Below the pieces are notes generated by a model. It saw only the letters and a list, made by a program, of their open reading frames with translations. It searched no databases and was not told the origin of the DNA. A stretch of DNA of 64,000 bases from Blastococcus colisei (GTDB lineage Bacteria > Actinomycetota > Actinomycetes > Mycobacteriales > Geodermatophilaceae), in NCBI RefSeq assembly GCF_006717095.1, contig NZ_VFQE01000001.1:3224001-3288000 (forward strand). The letters run 5' to 3'. A program made the translations under genes and the position numbers. Positions 34,137 to 43,735 of this stretch are shown here, piece after piece; position 1 is the first letter of the stretch, and each line of letters starts with the position of its first letter.

Positions 34137-35138
34137 ATGGGGCGCGCCGATGTGTACAGCCAGCCGGACGCGCCGGACCCGGTGCTGCCTGCCGCGCTCG
34201 TGGCGGAGCTGGGCCGAGGCCATCTCCCCGACGACCTCGTACTCGATGGGGACGCGACGGTGGAGGTGGACGAGTCGGGCGGTGAGGCCCGCGTCTACCT
34301 GCTCAACGGGGCGGCACGTGACGGGCGGGGACCGGCGCCGGCACGCGGCCACGGCGGTGTGGTGGTCAAGACGCAGCGGCCGCACCGGCTGCGGCCGCGC
34401 ACGAGCCTGGCGAAGGAAGCCGCGCTGCTGACCGCGCTGGCGGGTGCGCTGGCCGGCCGGATCCCGCGGGTGTACGGCTACGACTGCGTGGAGACCGACG
34501 TCGGCTGGGTCGAGTTCATCGTCATGAGCCGGATCCCCGGGCGGGCCGTGGGGCGCACCTCGCTGCCGCCCCCGACGCGGCGTGAGCTGCTGCGCGAGCT
34601 GGCCGGGGTGCTGCGGGTCGTGCACGCCCTCGACGCCGGCGGCCTCCGGACGGCCGGGGTGCTGCCGGTCGCGGAGGGCGCGGCCGGGCTTCGGGAGCGG
34701 TTGGAGCCCAACTTCGCCGACCTCGTCGAGAACCTGACGAGCCGGCCGGACCGGTGGCCGCTCGACGTGTCTCCCGGTCACGTCGCGGAGAGGGCGCTGG
34801 CGGCGCTCCCCCGGCACCTGGACCAGCCGCCCGTGGCGCTGCACTCCAACCCGGGTCCCACGCACGCGTTCACCGACCCGGCCGGCCGGTTCACGGGGCT
34901 GATCGACTTCGGTGACGCCTACGCATCCCACCCCGCGCTGGACCTCCGGTCGTGGCCGGACCCGCACGACCGACTCGCGCTGCGCGAGCACTACCTGCAG
35001 GGGGCAGCCCCGAGCGCCGAGTGGGACGCGGTCTGGACGGCAGCGATGATCTACGCGGACCTGGCCGCGCTGGCCGGCTCGTCGGCGCACGCACACAGGG
35101 CGGCTGCCGACCTGACCGACCGGCTCGGGCAGGTGTGA
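34137..35138 (+). CDS. Phosphotransferase-like (APH fold) protein with altered catalytic loop
   Basis: A 333-residue aminoglycoside-phosphotransferase-like protein. The ATP-lobe lysine region (GVVVKTQRPHRLRPR) and the metal-binding motif LIDFGDAYASHPALDL are present. The catalytic loop, normally HGDxxxxN, reads HSNPGPTH: the aspartate is Asn and the asparagine is His, so catalysis may be lost or changed. Start ATG 34137 (GTG 34131 also possible). The stop overlaps the following ABC exporter gene by 4 bp, so the kinase-like protein is produced with the exporter and may be an accessory or modifying partner. Confidence 0.72.
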   Translation: MGRADVYSQPDAPDPVLPAALVAELGRGHLPDDLVLDGDATVEVDESGGEARVYLLNGAARDGRGPAPARGHGGVVVKTQRPHRLRPRTSLAKEAALLTALAGALAGRIPRVYGYDCVETDVGWVEFIVMSRIPGRAVGRTSLPPPTRRELLRELAGVLRVVHALDAGGLRTAGVLPVAEGAAGLRERLEPNFADLVENLTSRPDRWPLDVSPGHVAERALAALPRHLDQPPVALHSNPGPTHAFTDPAGRFTGLIDFGDAYASHPALDLRSWPDPHDRLALREHYLQGAAPSAEWDAVWTAAMIYADLAALAGSSAHAHRAAADLTDRLGQV

Positions 35139-37066
35139 GCCGAGCCGCCGTGGCTGTGCACGAGCCCCGCAGGACGGCGGCTCCGTCGCTGTGGCGGGGC
35201 ATGCGCCCCTACGCCCGCCAGGTCGCGGGGCTGCTCACCATCGGATCGCTGTGCGGCCTGCTGATGAACACCGCGGTCGTGCTGCCCGCCGTACTGCTCG
35301 GCCACGCCGTGGACACCGTGCTGGCCCACGACCGAGGTGCGGTGAACGGCGGCGCGGTGACCCGCGCCGTCCTCCTCCTGATCGCCGGAACCCTGGCCAC
35401 CGAGATCCCCAGGATCGGGAAGCGCTACTGGCTCGGCGTCTGCCGAAACCGGATCAAGGCCAACGTGCGGGCCGACGCCGTCCGCGGGGTGCTGTCCTGG
35501 CCGGCCGACCGGCTGCACCGGACCTCGGTCGGCGAGGTCATGGGCCGCGTCGTCGGCGACGTCGAGGTGCTGGGTCGCGGCGTCGGCGAGGTGATCGTGG
35601 AGACCTGGGACACGCTGCTGTTCTCGCTCGCCCTCGCGGTCGCCATGCTGATCTACGACCCCAGCCTGGGCCTGCTGGCGCTCGCGCCCGTCCCGATCGC
35701 GCTGGCACTGGCGAAGGCGGTCGGCGCGAGGGTCAGCCGTCGCACGCTGCGGGCCCGGGAAGCGAACGCCGCGGTGACGACGTTCGCCCAGGAGGGGCTG
35801 ACCGGTCTGCGGGCACTGCGTGCGTCGGGCCGGGGTGGCGCCTACGCAGCGCGGCTCCGCGCACTCGCCGTCGAGCAGGCGGACGCCGAGCTCGCCGCGG
35901 CCCGCCTCGAAGCCGTCTTGGCGCCGGTCTACACGCTGCTGGTCACCAGCGGCGTCCTGGCCATCATCGGGGTCGGCGGCGGGCGGGTCATCGCCGGGGA
36001 GCTCAGCGTCGGCGACCTGGTCGCCCTACTGGGGCTCTTCGGCCGGTTCACCGGCCGGGCCTTCCGGATCCCGCAGATGGTCAACCGGGTGCAGGCGGCC
36101 GGAGTCGCCTACACCCGGCTCGCGCCGCTGCTGGCCACCCCACCGCCGCTCGCCGCGGAGCCCCGGCGGGCCAGCTGGCTCACCGACCGGATCGCGGGGA
36201 TGCCCGACGACGACCCACCCACGCCCCGACTCCCTGTGCCCTCGCCCCGCGCCGGGCCGGCCGAGGTGAGCCTGCGACGCGTGACCTTCGCCTATCCCGG
36301 AGCCGGCACGCCGGCGCTGCGCGACGTCACCCTGGACATCCCACCGGGCGCCCTTGTCGCGGTGACCGGCTCGGTCGGATCGGGCAAGTCGGCGCTGGCC
36401 CGCCTGGTGGCGGGTCTGTATCCGCCCGGCACCGGGCAGGTGACGGTGGACGGCGTAGAACCGCACGCCTGGCCGCCGAGGAACCGCGACTCCGTCGGCT
36501 ACCTCCCGCAGGGCCATCCGGTGTTCTCCGGAACCGTCGCCGACAACGTGCTGCTGCACGACCCCGGGCAACCCGCCGACCGCGCCCGGCTCGACGAGGC
36601 CCTGACCGTCGCCGCGCTGAAGGAGGAGGTTGCCGCCATGCCGGCCGGGGCCTGCACCGGCATCGGAGAGCTGGGCGTGCAGGTGTCCGGTGGGCAACGG
36701 CAGCGGATCGCCCTGGCCCGCAGCCTGGCCGCACCGGCGCTCCGTCCCCGGTTGCTGGTGTTGGACGACCCGTTCTCCGCCCTGGACCTGCAGACCGAGG
36801 TCCGCATCATCGGCGCACTGCGCGCCGCGGTCGGCCCCGACGCGCCGGCCGAGCACCGCGCCACGGTGCTGCTGTTCTCCACCCGCCTGGCCTCCTTTCC
36901 CTGCGCCGAACTCGTGGTGGTGCTCGACGCTGGCCAGGTCGCCGAGCAGGGCAGCCACGAGGCCCTGCTGGGCAGCGGGGGCCTCTACGCGCGGATCTTC
37001 CAGGCCCAGCGGCACGCCAGGCAGACGCCGGTGATGGCCGGGCCCCCTCCCGGGGTCGACCAGTGA
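35135..37066 (+). CDS. ABC exporter half-transporter, degenerate-site subunit
   Basis: A 643-residue membrane-ATPase fusion: six membrane helices in the first ~330 residues, then an ATPase domain. Walker A is GSVGSGKSAL and the signature is VSGGQRQRIALARS, but Walker B reads LLVLDDPFSAL (Asp in place of the catalytic Glu) and the H-loop histidine is replaced (LLFSTRLASF). This is the usual state of the non-hydrolysing subunit of a heterodimeric exporter. GTG start overlaps the upstream kinase-like gene; the stop overlaps the second subunit by 4 bp. Substrate could be a drug, lipid or peptide. Confidence 0.9.
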   Translation: MSRAAVAVHEPRRTAAPSLWRGMRPYARQVAGLLTIGSLCGLLMNTAVVLPAVLLGHAVDTVLAHDRGAVNGGAVTRAVLLLIAGTLATEIPRIGKRYWLGVCRNRIKANVRADAVRGVLSWPADRLHRTSVGEVMGRVVGDVEVLGRGVGEVIVETWDTLLFSLALAVAMLIYDPSLGLLALAPVPIALALAKAVGARVSRRTLRAREANAAVTTFAQEGLTGLRALRASGRGGAYAARLRALAVEQADAELAAARLEAVLAPVYTLLVTSGVLAIIGVGGGRVIAGELSVGDLVALLGLFGRFTGRAFRIPQMVNRVQAAGVAYTRLAPLLATPPPLAAEPRRASWLTDRIAGMPDDDPPTPRLPVPSPRAGPAEVSLRRVTFAYPGAGTPALRDVTLDIPPGALVAVTGSVGSGKSALARLVAGLYPPGTGQVTVDGVEPHAWPPRNRDSVGYLPQGHPVFSGTVADNVLLHDPGQPADRARLDEALTVAALKEEVAAMPAGACTGIGELGVQVSGGQRQRIALARSLAAPALRPRLLVLDDPFSALDLQTEVRIIGALRAAVGPDAPAEHRATVLLFSTRLASFPCAELVVVLDAGQVAEQGSHEALLGSGGLYARIFQAQRHARQTPVMAGPPPGVDQ

Positions 37067-38979
37067 CCGCCCGCATCGTCGGCCGGCCCCCGCCGGTTCG
37101 GCTGAGCCGCCACCTGGGGTCTCTGGTCTCGCCCTGGCGGGCGCGGCTGCTGGCCGTCGGAGTGCTGGTGCTCGCCGCCGCCGTCGTGGAACTCGTGCCG
37201 CCCCTGGTGGTGCGCCACGTCATCGACCACAGCCTGGTCCGAGGCAACGTTCGGGAGCTGGGCACCGCCGCCGCGGTCTACCTAGCCGCGGCGACCGCGG
37301 TCGCCGCGCTCAGTGCCGGATACGGCTATCTCGCGGCCACCGTCGCGCAACGCAGCCTCGCCGTGCTCCGGACGCGGCTGTTCTCCCACCTGCTCGCTCT
37401 CCCCACCGGCTATCACGACCGCACCCCCGTCGGGGACTCGATCTCCCGGACGACCGCCGACATCGACGCCATCGACGACCTGTTCTCCTCCTCGGTCGCC
37501 GGACTCCTCGGCCAGGTCGTCCGACTGCTCACCTTGGCCGTGGCCATGACCGTGCTCAGCCCGATCCTGGCGGCTGCGGCCGCCCTGGTCATCCCGCCGC
37601 TGCTGCTCGTCACGAACGTGCTGCGCCGCCGTGTCCGGGACGCCGAGCGCGCCACCCGGATCGCGGTCGGCGCGGTGAACGCCCGGCTCGCAGAGGACCT
37701 GTCCGGTGTCGAGGTCATCCGCGCCTTCGGACGCCAGCTCAGCTTCGCCGACCGGGTCCGCCGCGCACTGCGGACCTGGCTGCAGGCGGGCAACCGCTCC
37801 GTGCTGTTCAACGCCTTCTACGCGCCCGTGCTCGGAGTGCTCGCCGCGGTCGTGACCGCACTGCTGCTGTGGCTGGGCGGGCGGGACGCCCTCGGCGCAT
37901 TCGGCGTCACGGTCGGCACGCTGACCGCGTTCGTGCTCCTGTTCGCCCGCTTCTTCACCCCGCTGGTCAACCTCGGCGACGAGTGGCAGACCGTGCAGGG
38001 GGCACTCGCCGGGGCCGAACGCGTCTTCGCCGTCCTCGAGCTGCCCACCGACGCCGGCGGCCCCACCGGTCCGGCCGATCTCGCCGTAGGCGGGAGCCCG
38101 CCGGCGGCTGCGGCCCCGAGCGCGCCCGGCGCAGCGTGCCCCCGCACTCGGCCGGTCATCGAGGTGGAGGACGTCAGCTTCGGCTACCTGCCCGGCCGGC
38201 CGGTCCTGCACGGGATCAGCCTGACCGTCTCCGCGGGTCAGCACGTCGCGATCGTGGGGCGCACCGGCGCGGGCAAGTCGAGCATCCTCTCGCTGCTGGC
38301 GGGACTGCACGCGCCGTGGAGCGGGCGGGTAGCCCTCGCCGGCGGCGATCCCACCGGGATGGACGACGGCACCCGCCGGGCTCTGCTCGGGTACGTCCCG
38401 CAGACCGTCGCCCTGTTCAGCGGCACTGTCGCCGACAACATCACCCTCGGCGATCCCGAGCTGACCGCCGAGCAGGTCCGCGGAGCCGCTCGCATCTCCG
38501 GCGCGGACTCGTTCATCGAGGCTCTGCCGGACCGGTACGACACCGTGCTGTCGGACACCGGCCGTGGCTGTGGCGTCCAGCTGTCCGCGGGCCAGCGCCA
38601 GCTGCTCGCCCTGAGCCGAGCCCTGGTGACCGAGCCCGCCGTGCTGCTCCTCGACGAGCCCACCTCCGTCGTCGACGGTGCCGGCGACGCGGCCTTCCGG
38701 GACGCGCTGCGCGACCGGGTCCTTCCCGGCGGCACAGCCGTGCTCACGGTCGCCCATCGGCTGGCGACTGCCCGGGACGCCGATCACGTGCTCGTGGTCG
38801 CCCACGGCCGCGTCGTGGAAGAGGGTGATCCGTCATCGCTCCTTGCCAGGCAGAGCCGACTCGCTGATCTGGCCGCCCTGGAGCTGGCGGGGTGGGACTG
38901 GCAGGACCAGCCCGACGCGTCGGGCGCCGACGACGGAAGGCCGTCGCTGCAGAGATCGCCCGGGGCCGGTCAGGGATAG
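37063..38979 (+). CDS. ABC exporter half-transporter, catalytic subunit
   Basis: A 638-residue half-transporter with six membrane helices followed by an ATPase with all hydrolysis residues: Walker A GRTGAGKSS, Walker B LLLDEPTSVVD and H-loop VAHRLAT. Its signature is LSAGQRQLLAL, one change from LSGGQ. Together with the upstream gene it forms a heterodimeric exporter with one active site (this Walker A/B with the partner's normal signature) and one degenerate site. The C-terminal ~35 residues are a hydrophilic tail. Confidence 0.92.
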   Translation: MTARIVGRPPPVRLSRHLGSLVSPWRARLLAVGVLVLAAAVVELVPPLVVRHVIDHSLVRGNVRELGTAAAVYLAAATAVAALSAGYGYLAATVAQRSLAVLRTRLFSHLLALPTGYHDRTPVGDSISRTTADIDAIDDLFSSSVAGLLGQVVRLLTLAVAMTVLSPILAAAAALVIPPLLLVTNVLRRRVRDAERATRIAVGAVNARLAEDLSGVEVIRAFGRQLSFADRVRRALRTWLQAGNRSVLFNAFYAPVLGVLAAVVTALLLWLGGRDALGAFGVTVGTLTAFVLLFARFFTPLVNLGDEWQTVQGALAGAERVFAVLELPTDAGGPTGPADLAVGGSPPAAAAPSAPGAACPRTRPVIEVEDVSFGYLPGRPVLHGISLTVSAGQHVAIVGRTGAGKSSILSLLAGLHAPWSGRVALAGGDPTGMDDGTRRALLGYVPQTVALFSGTVADNITLGDPELTAEQVRGAARISGADSFIEALPDRYDTVLSDTGRGCGVQLSAGQRQLLALSRALVTEPAVLLLDEPTSVVDGAGDAAFRDALRDRVLPGGTAVLTVAHRLATARDADHVLVVAHGRVVEEGDPSSLLARQSRLADLAALELAGWDWQDQPDASGADDGRPSLQRSPGAGQG

Positions 38980-39986
38980 GGCCAGGGGTTCTTCGCGCAC
39001 CCGTTCAGGCCCAGCGTCTGCTGCTGCATCACCGGCGCGAGCTGACCGGGGCCGGGGCACGGCGGGTGCTCCCGATTCCCGATTGCATGACCGACCTCGT
39101 GGTTCACGACGTAGTGGCGGTAGGTGGCGACGTCGCCCTCGTAGTCCGGGACGGCGGTCGCCCAGCGGGCCAGGTTGATGACAGCCCGCTCGCCGTACCG
39201 GCAGGAGGTGTATCCGCCGGTCCCGACGCCCGGGCAGTACGTCTCCATGCTCCCGGGGCTGACCAGACTCACCCGGAAGTCGTACTGCCCCGCCGTCGCC
39301 TCGGCCGCCCCGACGCGCTGGAAGGACATCCGGCCACCGTTACCCCACGACCGTGGGTCGGCGAGCGTCCCCTCCACAGCCTGCGCGAACGTCACACCGT
39401 CGACCCCGATGCCGTCCTCGACCTCCACGACGAAGCGCTGCAGGGGGCCGGTCCCGTAGACCGCTGAGGCGCCGTCGACGACGGCGAGGCTGCCGGCGCC
39501 CTGCTCGACGTAGGTCTCCAGGCCGGCGACCTGCGGCGGCAGGCTGGGCCCGACCTCTCCCTCGGCCGGGGCGGTAGGCAACGGGGTCTCCTCCAGGAGA
39601 GGCAGCGTGACGGCTGGCACCGCCTCCGCCGCGCCCTCACCGGTGGGCGAGCGCACCGCCGCGTCGCGGAACGCCACATCGACCAGGACGGCAACCGTGG
39701 CGACGATGAGCAGGGGGATGGCATAGGCGCGCCAGCCGTACTGCCGGGCGAAGCGGCGGACCCGACCCTCCCGAGAATTCGATTCCCGCAGACGGGGGCT
39801 CTCCCGCAGGTCGAGCCGGGCCACGAGGGGGCCGCTGGGAGCACCAGTCGAGGATCGGGGCGGAAGTGGGGGCCGGCCCCCGGCTACCCGCTGTACGTCT
39901 GCGGAGCGGCCGTCGGTCTGTCCTCTTCGCACAGACCGCCTCCTGCGTCTCGTTAGTGTGCCGCCGTCCGCGAGTGAGCGTCCCAC
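38970..39986 (-). CDS. DUF3152 protein, membrane-anchored metalloprotease-like
   Basis: About 338 residues: a long basic cytoplasmic N-terminus, one membrane helix (YAIPLLIVATVAVLVDVAF near 90-110), then an extracellular DUF3152 domain. The end of the domain has HYVVNHEVGHAIGNREH, an HExxH zinc motif with a further histidine like metzincins, followed by conserved CPGPGQLAPVM and LNGC. A cell-surface zinc peptidase is likely but unproven for the family. The GTG start at 39986 is uncertain and could be up to 70 residues too early. Its stop overlaps the end of the ABC gene by 10 bp, convergent. Confidence 0.75.
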   Translation of the reverse strand: MGRSLADGGTLTRRRRRSVRRGQTDGRSADVQRVAGGRPPLPPRSSTGAPSGPLVARLDLRESPRLRESNSREGRVRRFARQYGWRAYAIPLLIVATVAVLVDVAFRDAAVRSPTGEGAAEAVPAVTLPLLEETPLPTAPAEGEVGPSLPPQVAGLETYVEQGAGSLAVVDGASAVYGTGPLQRFVVEVEDGIGVDGVTFAQAVEGTLADPRSWGNGGRMSFQRVGAAEATAGQYDFRVSLVSPGSMETYCPGVGTGGYTSCRYGERAVINLARWATAVPDYEGDVATYRHYVVNHEVGHAIGNREHPPCPGPGQLAPVMQQQTLGLNGCAKNPWPYP

Positions 39987-40047
39987 GCACCGTGGCGGGG
40001 GGCCGAGGGCCTCGGGCGGGCGCGCCGCATGGCCACGACGCCTCTGC

Positions 40048-41889
40048 CTAGCGAACCCGGATGTCCGTGCTGGCGCTCGCGGCGGTGAACTCGTCCAGCC
40101 GGACGATTACCGTGAGCGCCCAGGTGCCCGGACCGGGGATGGAGAAGCCGCTGCCCGCGAGGTGTCCGGGGCCACGGCGGACCAGCTCGACATCGAGCGG
40201 GCCGACCTCCTGCTCGGCCTCGGTGAGCGTGACTCGGATCCCCCGCGGTTGCACGAGTCCTCCGACCTCATCGAAGAGGTAGACGTCCAGTGCGTTCTGA
40301 CCGGGTTCGGCGGGGGCGACCGAGATCCGGACCGAGCCGGTCGTGGCGCCGGCGTCCGACTGCAGCGGCACGGTCACGTCAACGGCTTGCGAGAGCGCCG
40401 ATCGGGCCGGCGGCGTGCCGACCAGGAAGGCCGAGGCGACGAGGACGACGGCCCCGATCGCGACCTCCAGCAGCACTGAGCCGCAGAGGGACCGGATGTC
40501 GTCGACCCCCGCCGTGGCGGGCACATCGACCTGCGGGTCCGGCACCTCGTCGCCGACCGCCTCGCCGCCGACCGCGGCGAAGGCGTGCGCTGTGACCCGA
40601 CGACTGGGCGGACGCCGTCGGGCCGTGCCGAGATGCCGCTGCACCCAGGCCCTGGAGACGCCGGCGACCCCGAGCAGGCAGAGGACCACGACCAGCTTGG
40701 CCATCAGCAGCCGGCCGTAGGTCGTCGACACCAGGGCGGACAGGGCGCCGACCTCACGCACCGCCTGAACAAGACCCGTGAGGGCCAGCGCGACGACGGC
40801 CCCGAAGGCCAGGACGGAGAACCTTGGGAGCACGCTGTGGAGGTCGTGCACGGCGGCGCCGGTCCGGAGGACGCCGACCAGCAGTGCGATGAGTCCCCCG
40901 AGCCACACGGCCATCGCGGCGACGTGAACGGCGGCGACGGCGACGGCGAGTCCGGGTAACGGACCAGCGGCAGGATGCCCAGCCGCGGCCGTCGTAGCGA
41001 CCACCTCGCTGGCCATGAACGCGAAGCTCGCGACCACCGGAGCTGACGGCGCTTCTCCCCAGTCCCACGCCAACTGGAGCAGCATGGCGAGCATCACCGC
41101 CACGACCACCCGGGCGATCACGGCCACGCCGAACAGGGACGCGGCCGTGGCCTCCAACAGCAACGGGTCGAACACGGAGCCCAGCCCGGTGCCTGCCGTG
41201 TACGGGCCCTGCAGCAGGAAGGTGGCGGCTCCCCCGACGACGATGCCCGTCAGCCCGACCGAGGTCAGCCTCTGCATCCGCGGCACGGCCCAACCACTCG
41301 GCCAGCACACGAGCAGGAACACCGGCACCCCGATCGCCAACGCGACGCCGGTGAAGCCGAGCCAGCGAGCCAGAGGGAGCAGGGCGGCCACCAGCGGGTC
41401 GGTGTCCTGGCCGGCCGCCGCCTCTACCGCGGACACCAGCTCGCCGTCGCCGACGACGAAGGCGTACCCGCCGGAGATCGGGTGCGCGTCCGCGGAGACC
41501 ACCCGATAGGTGACGACGTAGCTCCCCTCGGGCACGTCGTCCCGCATGGGAACCGTGATGACGGCGCCGTCCACGGTGGCTGCATCGGCGTCCAGCCGTC
41601 GGCCCTCGACGCTCAGCACCCGCACGAATCCAGCACCGAGTGACACGCCCTCCGAGAACTGCAGCGTCACCTCGCGGGGGGCGGCCGCGAGCCGCGCAGA
41701 CTCCCCCGGCGTCGTGGCGACCAAAGTGGCGTGCGCTGCAGCGGGCGGAGCGGTGACGATGTCCGCCGACAGACCGCCGACGACCGATGCCACGAGCATG
41801 AGGGCAACGATTCCGAGCCGTCTCGTGCGGCCACCGGGACGAGGCGGCGGTCGCTGGGGCGACCCCGGCCGGATGCTGACGCACCGCAT
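40048..41889 (-). CDS. CopC-CopD fusion copper resistance protein
   Basis: A 613-residue protein: signal peptide ending AAAHATLVATTPGES, a CopC domain whose mature N-terminal histidine and DAHPISGGYAF motif bind copper, eight or nine membrane helices of the CopD domain (histidines in AVHVAAMAVWLGG), and a C-terminal extracellular beta-domain of ~120 residues. CopC/D proteins bind copper outside the cell and may import it. It is alone on its strand, divergent from the secreted repeat protein. Confidence 0.88.
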   Translation of the reverse strand: MRCVSIRPGSPQRPPPRPGGRTRRLGIVALMLVASVVGGLSADIVTAPPAAAHATLVATTPGESARLAAAPREVTLQFSEGVSLGAGFVRVLSVEGRRLDADAATVDGAVITVPMRDDVPEGSYVVTYRVVSADAHPISGGYAFVVGDGELVSAVEAAAGQDTDPLVAALLPLARWLGFTGVALAIGVPVFLLVCWPSGWAVPRMQRLTSVGLTGIVVGGAATFLLQGPYTAGTGLGSVFDPLLLEATAASLFGVAVIARVVVAVMLAMLLQLAWDWGEAPSAPVVASFAFMASEVVATTAAAGHPAAGPLPGLAVAVAAVHVAAMAVWLGGLIALLVGVLRTGAAVHDLHSVLPRFSVLAFGAVVALALTGLVQAVREVGALSALVSTTYGRLLMAKLVVVLCLLGVAGVSRAWVQRHLGTARRRPPSRRVTAHAFAAVGGEAVGDEVPDPQVDVPATAGVDDIRSLCGSVLLEVAIGAVVLVASAFLVGTPPARSALSQAVDVTVPLQSDAGATTGSVRISVAPAEPGQNALDVYLFDEVGGLVQPRGIRVTLTEAEQEVGPLDVELVRRGPGHLAGSGFSIPGPGTWALTVIVRLDEFTAASASTDIRVR

Positions 41890-42229
41890 GCCGTGATCCT
41901 CCCCGCAGGGTGGCGGTCACGGGGCTCGTGTTTCCCTGGCGCAATCCCCCCGCGCTCGACTCACGCCGCGCTCCCATAGCAACTCCTATCGAACAGCAGC
42001 GCGCCGGACCGCGGCGTCGGCGAAGGCGAGCGGGATCTCACGCTCCTCGCTTGGCGCCTTCGCACGAGGTGGCGGTGCACCACGCCATCCCTGCGCTCAC
42101 CGGCCAGGCGGTGACGCCCGGGGCGCACGTCGGAGGGGCTTCGGCTCGTCACGACTCTCAGGGCTGGTGTCGGCGACGGTAACGAGTAGGGCAAACGGGG
42201 GTCACCAAGAGAGACGCTATGGTGGCCTC
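41890..42229. other. Divergent intergenic region
   Basis: About 340 bases between the CopC-CopD gene and the secreted repeat protein gene. Both promoters must lie here. I see no convincing palindrome or coding frame. Confidence 0.45.
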
Positions 42230-43564
42230 ATGAAAACGCGTATCATTATCGGTAAGCATCGTGCACTGCGCCTCGCCGCGGCGTGCACCGTTGCCTCTCT
42301 CGGAACACTCGGGGTCATCGGTCCTGCGCATGCGCGGGGCAGCGAGCCGGCGGTGCTCCCTCAAGGAAGTGAGGTCCTGGTCAACACCACCACGGCCGGT
42401 GACCAGTACTTCCCTGCGGTGGCCACCAATGCCTCCGGGCTGACGCTGGTCGCCTGGACCGATACCAGCGAGCTCGCGACCGGGCACTCGCACGGAGCTG
42501 ACGCGGGGCACGTCGTCGTGCGGGCCCGCCTGCTCGACAGAAGTGGCAGCCCCATGGGCGAGGACTTCGAGGTGGCCCACGGTGACGGCGGCAACCGGCT
42601 CTACCCCGCTGTGACCGCCTTGGACAACGGCGACTTCGTGGTGGTGCACCTCGGCGTGGTCCCGGGCAACCTGAACGAGGTGTGGGCCCAGCGGGTCGGT
42701 GCCGACGGCCTCCTCGCGGGCGATCCGGTGCTGCTCAGCGAGCAGGCCACCAGCGTCCAGTTCGCGCCGGCGGTCGCCGCGCTGCCGGGCAACCGCTACG
42801 TCGCAGCGTGGACCGGGTCCCAGGAGGCGGACCGGAACGACTGGGACGCCAAGGCCCGCGTGCTGCAGTTCGACGGGACGCCCATCACGGGCGAGATTCG
42901 GCTCAACGAGGTGATGACCGGCCGCCAGTCCCGGCCGGCAGTCACCCCGGTACGCGGCGGGTTCGCAGCCGCCTGGACCGACGCGTCGCTCACCACGGAC
43001 ACGTCCGTCTCCGGGATCGCGGGCCGGTCCTTCACCGTCGACGGCACGCCGCTCGCGCCCGATGTCCCACTCAACGAGGTCACGCCCGGCGCCCAGTCGC
43101 GGCCCTCGCTGACCACGCTGCGCTCGGGGCGCGTCGCCGCGGCCTGGGAGGACGGCAACACCGGGCGGGACGGCGCCGGCTCGGCCGTGATCGGGCGCAC
43201 CTTCGCCGCAGACCTAAGCTCGCCGGATACCGAGCGGGTCCTCAACACAACCACGGTAGGGAACCAGCAGAAGCCACGCGTGGCGGCCACCGGGGACGGC
43301 GGCTGGATGGTCGTGTGGGAGGACTCCAGTCGCAAGGACGACCCGATCTGGCTCGGCATCCGCGGCCGGGCACTGCCCGGCGACGGCGAGCCCATCGGCG
43401 GCGACCTCCCGGTCAACACGGCGACGGCCAACAACCAGCAGCAGCCGGCGGTCACCGTGGTCCGCGACCGAGGTGTGGTCGTGTGGACGGACGAGAGCCA
43501 CGCGTTCGCCGACACCGACCGCACAGGCGTGGTCACGCGCGCATTCACCGTCACCACCCGCTGA
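42230..43564 (+). CDS. Secreted repeat protein of unknown function
   Basis: A 444-residue exported protein: MKTRIII start, signal peptide ending GPAHARG, then about six repeats of ~60 residues with the pattern LVNTTTAGDQYFPAVAT ... VAWTD, recurring as LNEVMTGRQSRPAVTPV, LNEVTPGAQSRPSLTTL, LNTTTVGNQQKPRVAAT and VNTATANNQQQPAVTVV. Each repeat looks like one blade of a beta-propeller. Similar repeats occur in large secreted bacterial proteins without assigned function. No anchor is visible, so it is probably released. It is followed by a strong terminator. Confidence 0.75.
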   Translation: MKTRIIIGKHRALRLAAACTVASLGTLGVIGPAHARGSEPAVLPQGSEVLVNTTTAGDQYFPAVATNASGLTLVAWTDTSELATGHSHGADAGHVVVRARLLDRSGSPMGEDFEVAHGDGGNRLYPAVTALDNGDFVVVHLGVVPGNLNEVWAQRVGADGLLAGDPVLLSEQATSVQFAPAVAALPGNRYVAAWTGSQEADRNDWDAKARVLQFDGTPITGEIRLNEVMTGRQSRPAVTPVRGGFAAAWTDASLTTDTSVSGIAGRSFTVDGTPLAPDVPLNEVTPGAQSRPSLTTLRSGRVAAAWEDGNTGRDGAGSAVIGRTFAADLSSPDTERVLNTTTVGNQQKPRVAATGDGGWMVVWEDSSRKDDPIWLGIRGRALPGDGEPIGGDLPVNTATANNQQQPAVTVVRDRGVVVWTDESHAFADTDRTGVVTRAFTVTTR

Positions 43565-43615
43565 CCCGCCGGGGGCCGTGCAGTGTTCGCCCGAACAAGG
43601 CTCGGCCCCCGCGGG
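43565..43615 (+). terminator. Terminator after the secreted repeat protein
   Basis: CCCGC plus GGGGGCCG (43565-43578, one bulged C) pairs with CGGCCCCC plus GCGGG (43603-43615), 13 pairs. An inner hairpin GTTCG-CC-CGAAC (43585-43596) lies in the loop. It begins right after the stop codon. Confidence 0.8.
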
Positions 43616-43735
43616 CACCTATCGTCCGACTCGGCAAGCCTCGACGCTTCTGCGGGAGCTATCTCGTCACCATCCACCACCTGAAGAACGCCGCCGCACC
43701 ACGGCAGATCTGACTCTGAGCGCTATCATCGCCAT

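Noticed and set aside
42236-42254. AT-rich TATCATTATC near the start of the secreted repeat protein as another Zur box
   Set aside because: It lacks the paired GAGAA/TTCTC arms and lies within coding sequence.
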